Source: Flavobacterium sp. UBA6721 (GTDB lineage: Bacteria > Bacteroidota > Bacteroidia > Flavobacteriales > Flavobacteriaceae). From it: DNA of 64,000 nucleotides. The translations under genes and the position numbers were made by a program. This document shows, piece by piece, positions 41,756 to 48,433 of the stretch. Numbering within the stretch: position 1 is the first letter of the stretch; each line of letters opens with the position of its first letter. Under the pieces are notes generated by a model. It had not been told where the DNA came from. It saw nothing but the letters and a program-made list of their open reading frames with translations, and did no database searches. The stretch is taken from NCBI GenBank assembly GCA_002454195.1, contig DKIJ01000011.1, positions 1 through 64,000 of the forward strand, in the 5' to 3' direction.

Positions 41756-42740
41756 CCGAAAAGTTATCTTTTATATATTGCTGAACATCTATGAAAGAAG
41801 TTTGCAAAGCAGATTTGATTTTTTGATTAGAAAATTCCTTTTTATTTAATAAAGATTGTAAGCTGTCTTTTGAAATTTGTTTTGGTTTGGTAGAAAATAG
41901 AGAAAGGACCCAATACAATCTCCACGTTAGACCTATAAGAAAAGGCTTGGCTTCGATGCTAGGCCTTTTTACTTTTAATGTGTCGGCTATGGTGTTAAAG
42001 AGGTCTCTGAAAACGATGTTTTGTCCTATAAGAATAAAACGTTCATTGCAAATGGAACTTTCCATTAATTCAATCATGATTCCTACTACATCATCGACTA
42101 CAACAAAAGCCGTTTTTCCGTAGGTGTAAAATAACAATCCATCAGCGACTTTTTTAATCAATTGTCCGCTACTTTGATTTTCAAAACCAGGTCCAATGAT
42201 GATTCCTGGATTTACAATAATGACTTGTAAACCTTCTTGTTGTCCTCTCCAAACTTCCATTTCGGCACCATATTTTGAAATAGCATAATCACTATGGTGT
42301 TTTTCAGGATTCCATTCGGTTTCTTCGGTAATACTTGTTTCATGAGCAGCTAAGTCACCTAAAGCGGCTATAGAACTTACATGGCATAGTTTTTCAACAC
42401 CTTTGGCTAAACAAAAATTGACAATGTTAGCCGTGCCTTCGATATTTATTTTTCGTAGTTTATTTTCGTCTTTTGAGTCAAACGAAATGTATGCAGCACA
42501 ATGATACACTTGAGTGATTCCTATAAATGCATCTTCTAGCGCTGTAATGTCAAGGATGTCTCCTTTAATCCATTCGACAGCATTAAATAATGTTGATTTT
42601 TGGTAATGTTCAAATAAGGATTTTGTTTTTTGAATTCCATTTTCATCACGATAAATGGCGCGCATTTTTGCTCCATTTTCTGCTAAACGAAGTAATAAAT
42701 GTGCTCCTACTAAACCTGTTCCTCCTGTGACTAAAATCAT
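41748..42740 (-). CDS. NAD(P)-dependent epimerase/dehydratase
   Basis: A 330-residue short-chain extended dehydrogenase. The Rossmann NAD-binding motif is TGGTGLVGAHLL (5-16), and the active-site triad region has the SSIAALGD stretch and YAISKYGAE (Tyr-x3-Lys). The C-terminal substrate domain is typical of nucleoside-diphosphate-sugar or dihydroflavonol-4-reductase-like members; the substrate is not known. It overlaps the converging DUF4296 gene end by 8 bp and is probably monocistronic. Confidence 0.85.
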   Translation of the reverse strand: MILVTGGTGLVGAHLLLRLAENGAKMRAIYRDENGIQKTKSLFEHYQKSTLFNAVEWIKGDILDITALEDAFIGITQVYHCAAYISFDSKDENKLRKINIEGTANIVNFCLAKGVEKLCHVSSIAALGDLAAHETSITEETEWNPEKHHSDYAISKYGAEMEVWRGQQEGLQVIIVNPGIIIGPGFENQSSGQLIKKVADGLLFYTYGKTAFVVVDDVVGIMIELMESSICNERFILIGQNIVFRDLFNTIADTLKVKRPSIEAKPFLIGLTWRLYWVLSLFSTKPKQISKDSLQSLLNKKEFSNQKIKSALQTSFIDVQQYIKDNFSVN

Positions 42741-42846
42741 AAATGCAAATGTAGCAATTTATCAATTTTATAAGGTAACAATTAGTTTTTTAGATATTTT
42801 TTTAAAATTGGTTCATTTTCAAATTTTCAAATTGTCTAATTAAAGC

Positions 42847-42896
42847 TATCTTTGCCCACACAAAGCCGAAAAGGCTTTACTGACGAAAGTAAATTG
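42847..42896 (+). promoter_or_regulatory. tyrS -7 box (TATCTTTG) and leader hairpins
   Basis: TATCTTTG at 42847-42854 matches TAnnTTTG. The leader of about 50 nt holds two small stems: AAAGCC-GAAAA-GGCTTT (42861-42877) and ACTGACGAAAGT (42879-42890). No terminator-like alternative or T-box element is seen. Confidence 0.5.
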
Positions 42897-42906
42897 ATTA
42901 CAAAAG

Positions 42907-44199
42907 ATGAAAAATTTTATTGAAGAAGTAACTTGGAGAGGTATGCTCCACGATGTTATGCCAGGCACTGATGAACATTTGATGGAACAAATGCGTGTGG
43001 CGTATGTGGGGATTGACCCAACTGCAGATTCATTACATATAGGACATTTAGTTGGAGTAATGTTGTTGAAACATTTTCAAATAGCGGGACACAAACCATT
43101 GGCCTTAGTAGGTGGAGCAACCGGGATGATAGGTGATCCGTCTGGAAAATCCAACGAAAGAAATTTATTAGACGAAGCAACATTAAGACATAATCAAGAA
43201 TCGATTAAAGCACAATTAGGTCGTTTCCTTGATTTTACTTCAGATGCACCTAATGCGGCTGAATTAGTGAACAACTACGACTGGATGAAGAACTTTTCTT
43301 TCTTAGACTTCATTCGTGATGTGGGGAAACACATTACCGTAAATTACATGATGGCTAAGGATTCGGTTAAGAAGCGTTTGTCTTCTGAGTCGGCTGAAGG
43401 AATGTCATTCACTGAGTTTACCTATCAATTAGTTCAAGGTTATGATTTCTTGCATTTGTACAAAGCAAAAAGTTGTACATTACAAATGGGAGGGAGTGAC
43501 CAATGGGGGAATATCACTACGGGAACTGAATTAGTTCGCCGAATTGAAGCAGGTAAAGCTTATGCTTTAACGTGTCCATTGATTACAAAAGCAGATGGAA
43601 CTAAATTTGGTAAATCAGAAGGTGGGAACATTTGGTTAGATGCTGCTAGAACTTCTCCATATAAGTTCTACCAATATTGGTTGAATACTTCGGATGTGGA
43701 TGCTGAAAAATACATCAAGATTTTCACTTTCTTGTCTAAGGAAGAAATCGAAGATTTAACTGAAAAACATAGAGAAGCACCGCATTTAAGATTATTGCAG
43801 AAAAAATTGGCTGAGGAAATTACAATTATGGTTCACTCGGCAGAAGATTTAGAAAATGCAATCAAGGCTTCCAATATTTTGTTTGGAAATTCTACTGCAG
43901 ATGATTTGAAACAATTAAATGAGAAAACTTTCTTAGAAGTTTTTGATGGTGTTCCTCAGGCTGAAGTGGCAAAATCTGAAATCGAAGCAGGAATCGATAT
44001 TGTGACGGTTTTAAATGAAAAAACAGGATTTATGAAATCGAATGGTGAAGCTAGACGTGCATTAACGGCTAATTCTATTTCGGTAAATAGAGAGAAAGTA
44101 AAAGAAGATTTTGTGCTTTCTACACAAGATTTAATCAATAACCAGTTTGTATTATTGCAAAGTGGAAAGAAAAACTATTTCGTGCTTAGAGTTGTCTAA
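42907..44199 (+). CDS. tyrS: Tyrosyl-tRNA synthetase
   Basis: A 430-residue class I synthetase. The HIGH motif is HIGH at 44-47, and KFGKS (233-237) is the KMSKS equivalent. [12 protein letters not shown] is the conserved tyrosine-binding stretch, and an S4-like RNA-binding domain occupies the C-terminus (about 365-430, [17 protein letters not shown]). The length is standard for bacterial TyrRS. It is transcribed alone and ends at the terminator at 44228-44262. Confidence 0.97.
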   Translation: MKNFIEEVTWRGMLHDVMPGTDEHLMEQMRVAYVGIDPTADSLHIGHLVGVMLLKHFQIAGHKPLALVGGATGMIGDPSGKSNERNLLDEATLRHNQESIKAQLGRFLDFTSDAPNAAELVNNYDWMKNFSFLDFIRDVGKHITVNYMMAKDSVKKRLSSESAEGMSFTEFTYQLVQGYDFLHLYKAKSCTLQMGGSDQWGNITTGTELVRRIEAGKAYALTCPLITKADGTKFGKSEGGNIWLDAARTSPYKFYQYWLNTSDVDAEKYIKIFTFLSKEEIEDLTEKHREAPHLRLLQKKLAEEITIMVHSAEDLENAIKASNILFGNSTADDLKQLNEKTFLEVFDGVPQAEVAKSEIEAGIDIVTVLNEKTGFMKSNGEARRALTANSISVNREKVKEDFVLSTQDLINNQFVLLQSGKKNYFVLRVV

Positions 44200-44227
44200 T
44201 AAGTTATAGATTTTCTAAATAGATTTT

Positions 44228-44262
44228 AAAAACCTGACTATATAAAAGTAGTCAGGTTTTTT
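44228..44262 (+). terminator. tyrS terminator
   Basis: Arms AAAACCTGACTA / TAGTCAGGTTTT with a short A/T-rich loop and six T after the stem. Confidence 0.9.
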
Positions 44263-44346
44263 ATGTTTTTAGAAGTTAAGTTTTCTATTTTTGGGATTCA
44301 AGATTTTCTTGTAGTATATGCTATTTATTGAAACTAAAAATAATTT

Positions 44347-45555
44347 ATGGAATTAAAAAAGACATTACGATGGTTTGGAGCAAAAGACCCTATTAGTTTG
44401 GTACAAATTAGACAAACTGGTGCTACTGGAATCGTTACGGCTTTGCATCATATTCCGAATGGTGAAGTTTGCTCGGTAGAAGAGATTATGAAGACCAAAA
44501 ACAATATTGAATCCTATGGTCTTACATGGGATGTTGTCGAGAGCTTGCCAGTTCATGAAGATATTAAGAAAGGAAAGCCTAGTCGTGATCAAATTATTGC
44601 CAATTATAAAGAAAGTGTCAAAAATTTAGGTCAATGTGGTATTACAACCATTTGCTATAATTTTATGCCTGTATTGGATTGGGCCAGAACCAATTTGAAT
44701 TAAACCTTGGAAAATGGTACGGTGGCTATGTATTTTGGAGCCGATTTATTCGCCGCTTTTGATCTATTTATTTTAAACAGACCCAATGCTTCACAGGATT
44801 ATACCGATGAACAGCTAAAAAAAGCTGAGGCAGTTTATAAAACATTAACCCCTGAAGAGGCGAAGAATTTAGCCTATAATATAATAGTAGTTACCCAATC
44901 TTTTATTGATGGTGCGGTAGGAGAAGATGAAAAAGAGCCTATTACTATCTTTTTGAAATTATTGGCAGAGTACGATGGAATCGATAAACATAAACTAAGA
45001 GAGCATTTTGCTTATTTTTTAAAGGAAGTTATTCCCGTAGCAGAAGAATCTGGTGTGTGTTTAGCCGTTCATCCAGATGACCCGCCATTTCCATTATTAG
45101 GATTGCCTCGTATTGTGAGTACAGGAGAAGATTTTGAGTGGTTGTCTACGGCTTGTCCTTCGCTTCATAACGGTATTACGTTTTGTACCGGTTCTTTAGG
45201 AGCAAGAAAAGATAATGCACTTGCAGAAATTTTTCAAAAATATGCCGAGCATGTTCATTTTCTTCATTTGAGAAGCACAAAAATACTAGACAATGGTGAT
45301 TTTTATGAAACCGAACATTTAGATCCCACAGTTGATTTGGCAGGAGTTATGAAAGCCGTTGTTGAAGAACAATTATGAAGAAAAAACACTGGAAGAATCG
45401 ATTTTAATATACCCATTCGTCCGGATCATGGACATAAAATGTTAGACGACTTTAATCGAAGTGGAAATCCAGGTTATCCTTTGATAGGGAGATTGAAAGG
45501 TTTAGCTGAGTTAGCTGGATTAGAAGCAGGAATTCGTTTTATGGCGAATCAATAA
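44347..45555 (+). pseudogene. uxuA: Mannonate dehydratase, two in-frame stop codons
   Basis: The whole 403-codon frame is recognisable as UxuA (D-mannonate to 2-keto-3-deoxygluconate, hexuronate breakdown), from [18 protein letters not shown] to FRF-like GIRFMANQ. It is interrupted by TAA at 44701-44703 (Tyr expected in LNYTLENG) and by TGA at 45376-45378 (Arg expected, CGA to TGA, in [17 protein letters not shown]). There is no frameshift. Metal and substrate motifs remain readable: the HPDDPPFPLLG and CTGSLGARKDN stretches and the RPDHGH motif at the end. No uxuB or other uronate gene lies nearby. A recent pseudogene is the best reading; two base errors are possible. Confidence 0.85.
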
Positions 45556-45578
45556 ATGTAAGATGGAAGGGGGATTTA

Positions 45579-46559
45579 TTAAACCACCATCAAATTACAA
45601 CCACGTATATCCGAATTATCAAAACGTCCCAATACCTCAAAAGAGTTGTTGGGATATTTTTTACCCAAATCCTGCGTAGCAATAAAGGAACAAGAATTGA
45701 TGTTAGCCAAATCAATAACGTTGATTCCTCCTGTTTTTCCTTGCGGAATATAATTCAAGGCGTCTTCGGTATCGCGAATGAGAATTTGCATCCATGAAGG
45801 GCATTCAAAGACTCCGTTTCCGAGAGAGTATGCCTGTGAGAGTAATTCAGTCATGCCATATTCTGAATGAATAGCTGAAACGCCAAAACCCGAACACAAT
45901 ATTTCATGAAGTTCTTCCCGAATCATTTCCTTGCGTTTCCCTTTCATTCCTCCGGTTTCCATGATAATGGTGTTTTGGAGTTGGAACTTCTGCTTTTCAA
46001 TTAAATCCAATAATGCATAAGTAACTCCAATAAGGATTACATTTTGTCCTGATTCATCAATTTCAATTAATTTTTTAATCAAATCATCGTGATTGTGAAG
46101 GTAAAACCCACTTTCGGGATGATTGGAGCTTTTAATTAAATCTTCGACCATGTAAATTAGGGAAGAGCCTTCTCTTTCTAAATAAGATGGAAGTAAGGCT
46201 AAAACCACATAGTTTTCGATATTGCCATAAAATTCGGAGAAGCCTTTTTGGTAGCTTTCTTCGTAAAGAGTTACATCCGTTACTAGGTGTTTACTGGTAA
46301 TCATACCTGTTGTTCCGCTGCTTGTAAAAGTAGTTTGGATAGGATGATTGTTAGAAACTACATTGTGGCTTTTAAAAAACTGAATGGGTAAAAAGGGAAT
46401 TTTTTCTAGTGATTTGACTTTTTGCACATCTGTATTTAGGAAATCACAGAATTTTCGATACACCGCGTTATTTTCGTGTTGAAAACGAAATATTTTTAAA
46501 GCTATTTTTTCAAATTGCTTTTGATTGGAAATCGTAAATATATCGGTAGTGCTTATCAA
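45579..46559 (-). CDS. LuxE/acyl-protein synthetase-like protein
   Basis: A 326-residue adenylate-forming protein of the LuxE (acyl-protein synthetase) family, related to PaaK-type CoA ligases. Characteristic parts are TFTSSGTTGMITSKHLV (the AMP-binding Ser/Thr/Gly-rich loop), VLIGVTYALLDLIE, METGGMKGKRKEMIREELHEIL and SEYGMTELLSQAY. In flavobacteria it occurs without luciferase genes, and the substrate is unknown. No ATG precedes the conserved N-terminus. I chose the TTG at 46559 because a TACCTTTG box sits at 46571-46578; the upstream TTG at 46622 lies in a terminator loop. Confidence 0.8.
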   Translation of the reverse strand: MISTTDIFTISNQKQFEKIALKIFRFQHENNAVYRKFCDFLNTDVQKVKSLEKIPFLPIQFFKSHNVVSNNHPIQTTFTSSGTTGMITSKHLVTDVTLYEESYQKGFSEFYGNIENYVVLALLPSYLEREGSSLIYMVEDLIKSSNHPESGFYLHNHDDLIKKLIEIDESGQNVILIGVTYALLDLIEKQKFQLQNTIIMETGGMKGKRKEMIREELHEILCSGFGVSAIHSEYGMTELLSQAYSLGNGVFECPSWMQILIRDTEDALNYIPQGKTGGINVIDLANINSCSFIATQDLGKKYPNNSFEVLGRFDNSDIRGCNLMVV

Positions 46560-46570
46560 GATTTTTTTTG

Positions 46571-46578
46571 CAAAGGTA
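46571..46578 (-). promoter_or_regulatory. -7 box (TACCTTTG) deciding the LuxE-like start
   Basis: An exact TAnnTTTG match on the minus strand, 12 bp before the TTG at 46559. A TTC stands at the -33 position with a 19-bp spacer. The predicted leader is only a few nucleotides long. Confidence 0.6.
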
Positions 46579-46599
46579 TCATTTAATCCTTTTTTTAGA

Positions 46600-46632
46600 A
46601 ATAAAAAAAGCTTCAAATTCAATTGAAGCTTT
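46600..46632 (-). terminator. Terminator of the T9SS-domain gene
   Basis: Arms AAAGCTTCAA (46607-46616) and TTGAAGCTTT (46623-46632), followed by a T-run on the minus strand. The loop holds a TTG that opens the longest LuxE-like reading frame, arguing against that start. Confidence 0.85.
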
Positions 46633-46648
46633 AGGATGATTTTGTTTA

Positions 46649-46993
46649 TTATCGAACAATGAGTTTTCGTGTTGCCGAACTGTTTTGTTCGTTAATCTTG
46701 ATAATATACACGCCTGGTATAAGGCTGGAAATATTAAGTTCTCTAGAATTAGCATTCAGATTCGTTTGTAATACCTTTTTTCCTAACAGATCAAAAATAA
46801 TAATTTCTTTTTCGCCGTCATTTTTTGTGGTGATAGTTATCTTTCCATTGTATACAGGATTAGGATACAAATTCAAGCCCTCAATAACCGAGGAGCTATT
46901 GGGATTGTTTTGCGTTTTATTTTCCTGAGCATTCATACTCAAGGAACAGAAAAAAACCGCTAAGAGAATAATATAAAAGTAGTTTTTTATCAT
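46649..46993 (-). CDS. Small secreted protein, essentially a T9SS type A sorting domain
   Basis: A 114-residue protein. A signal peptide (about 1-22, NYFYIILLAVFFCSLSMNAQ) and a short linker precede a type IX secretion type A C-terminal domain (about 38-114): LNLYPNPVYNGKITI, IIFDLLGKKVLQTNL, LIPGVYIIKI and the final RKLIVR. Such domains direct proteins through the T9SS to the surface. Here there is almost no cargo before it. It is downstream of the phosphate lipoprotein gene's terminator and probably separately transcribed. Confidence 0.85.
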   Translation of the reverse strand: MIKNYFYIILLAVFFCSLSMNAQENKTQNNPNSSSVIEGLNLYPNPVYNGKITITTKNDGEKEIIIFDLLGKKVLQTNLNANSRELNISSLIPGVYIIKINEQNSSATRKLIVR

Positions 46994-47038
46994 TAGCTTA
47001 ATTTTTTATAAGTAAATATACAAAAAACAAATATTATA

Positions 47039-47075
47039 CCAAAAAAAATTACCTCCCTGTGATGGAAGGTAATTT
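47039..47075 (-). terminator. Terminator of the phosphate-locus lipoprotein gene
   Basis: Arms AAATTACCT / AGGTAATTT (47046-47054 and 47067-47075) followed by a T-run of eight on the minus strand. Confidence 0.8.
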
Positions 47076-47095
47076 TTGATTTTTTTGTCTATGAA

Positions 47096-48220
47096 TTAGT
47101 TGCTAGTCCAAGAAGCCCATGTAGGAAGGGTTGCTCCATTACCAGCTCCTGTTTGATTAGAAACATAAGTACTAACTGTGTTGTTTGCAGTTGCGAAGTT
47201 AATACCGTTTAATTTAAAGTTTCCAGCAGTAATTATATTAAGCGATGGTTGGTCAGCTGCGTTGAATTTAGCAAATGCAGATGGCATATCTGTGTGAACA
47301 TATAAGTTAGTGTAAGTTTGTTTTCCACCACCGTCTTTGAAGTTTACAGCTTTTTCAGAAGCTGTAAATTTAGCATCAGCTCCTTTTACAATTGAAATAT
47401 TAGTGATTTTAGCATCTGTAACAGGGGTAGCTGCACCGTTTGCACCGTTGTTTGAACCTTCAACACCTGCAAATGAAACACCAGAAATGTAAACACCTGT
47501 AATAGTACCTTGGTATCCGTCAGCGAAGTCTAATGAATCGTCATAAGAGTTGATGATTACTAAGTTTGAGGCATTAACAGCACCTCCAAAAAATTCTATA
47601 CCATCATCACCACTTTCAAAAGCGTAGATGTTGCTTACAGTGGTACCACTACCTACTCCGAAGAAAGAAACTCCATTATATTCTTTACTGTCACTGAATT
47701 TAGAACCAGTGTAAGAGATTTTTAAATAAGTGATAGATCCTGAGTTGTCAGCGTTGTTGTTACCACCGTATAATAAACCACCTACTTCCGATGTACCGTT
47801 ATCTCCGGTATTTACTTTAGCATCACCACAAATGATTAATCCACCCCAGTCACTTTGAGCAGGAGAAGCTTTACCTGAAGTCATGACAACTGGTTTAGAT
47901 GAAGTTCCATTGATATAGATTTTTGCACCTCTTTCAACTGCTACATAAATTGTTTTAGCTTTTTCAGAATCAGCAGTTGGGTCTGATTTGATAGTTGTTC
48001 CGGCAGGGATAATTAAAGTAGCACCTGATTTAACCACTAATCCACCAGTTAAAGTATATGTTGTGTTTCCGTCTAAAGTTACAGTACCGTCAGTAATATT
48101 ACCTTTTAAGTCATTAACATTTACTGTGAAAGAGCTTGATGGTTCAGAACTGTTGTCATTGCTACAGCTTGTGAAAATTATACTTGCAATTGATAAGATT
48201 GCTAAAATTGATTTTTTCAT
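47096..48220 (-). CDS. Phosphate-locus surface lipoprotein, beta-helix-like
   Basis: A 374-residue lipoprotein. Starting at the ATG at 48220 gives a clean lipobox signal (ILSIASIIFTSC, Cys19); the frame extends 12 codons upstream but without a signal. The mature part is Gly/Asn/Thr-rich with repeated short strands typical of right-handed beta helices (VVKSGATLIIPAGTTIKSD). It has two acidic clusters (ESGDDGIEFFGGA and NSYDDSLDFADGY) that could bind a cation. I recognise a flavobacterial family but not its function. The upstream PhoB-type site (48287-48303) and the TonB receptor next door suggest a role in phosphate or organophosphate capture at the surface. Confidence 0.75.
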   Translation of the reverse strand: MKKSILAILSIASIIFTSCSNDNSSEPSSSFTVNVNDLKGNITDGTVTLDGNTTYTLTGGLVVKSGATLIIPAGTTIKSDPTADSEKAKTIYVAVERGAKIYINGTSSKPVVMTSGKASPAQSDWGGLIICGDAKVNTGDNGTSEVGGLLYGGNNNADNSGSITYLKISYTGSKFSDSKEYNGVSFFGVGSGTTVSNIYAFESGDDGIEFFGGAVNASNLVIINSYDDSLDFADGYQGTITGVYISGVSFAGVEGSNNGANGAATPVTDAKITNISIVKGADAKFTASEKAVNFKDGGGKQTYTNLYVHTDMPSAFAKFNAADQPSLNIITAGNFKLNGINFATANNTVSTYVSNQTGAGNGATLPTWASWTSN

Positions 48221-48258
48221 TTTTTTAAATTTTTGTTTGTTGTTTAATTTTAACACTG

Positions 48259-48303
48259 CAAAGAAACACTCATTATGTTTTTCCTTAGTTAAGCAACTAT
48301 TAC
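48259..48303 (-). promoter_or_regulatory. PhoB-type promoter of the lipoprotein gene
   Basis: On the minus strand: hexamers GTAATA and TTAACT at an 11-bp step (48298-48303, 48287-48292), then exactly 20 bp, then the -7 box TTTCTTTG (48259-48266). A further TTAACA lies 22 bp upstream (48309-48314) and AAAACA 11 bp downstream. No TTG stands at -33. The predicted leader is about 30 nt. Confidence 0.65.
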
Positions 48304-48372
48304 ATTGCTGTTAAGTATTTTGCTTGTTTTTTCTATTCGGATAACATTGTGTTAACACGGCTGATTACAGTA

Positions 48373-48408
48373 TAAAAAAAGAGGCAACTGTATTAAAGTT
48401 GCCTCTTT
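48373..48408 (-). terminator. Terminator of the TonB receptor gene
   Basis: Arms AAGAGGCAACT / AGTTGCCTCTT followed by a T-run of seven on the minus strand, 25 bp past the stop codon at 48434. Confidence 0.9.
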
Positions 48409-48433
48409 GGATTCTATGAATAGAATGGTTCTT

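Noticed and set aside
42879..42890. Hammerhead-ribozyme-like CTGACGA...GAAA core before tyrS
   Set aside because: The stems required around the core are not present.
44347..45555. Selenocysteine or programmed readthrough in uxuA
   Set aside because: One of the two stops is TAA, the residues replaced are Tyr and Arg, and no selenocysteine element is seen.
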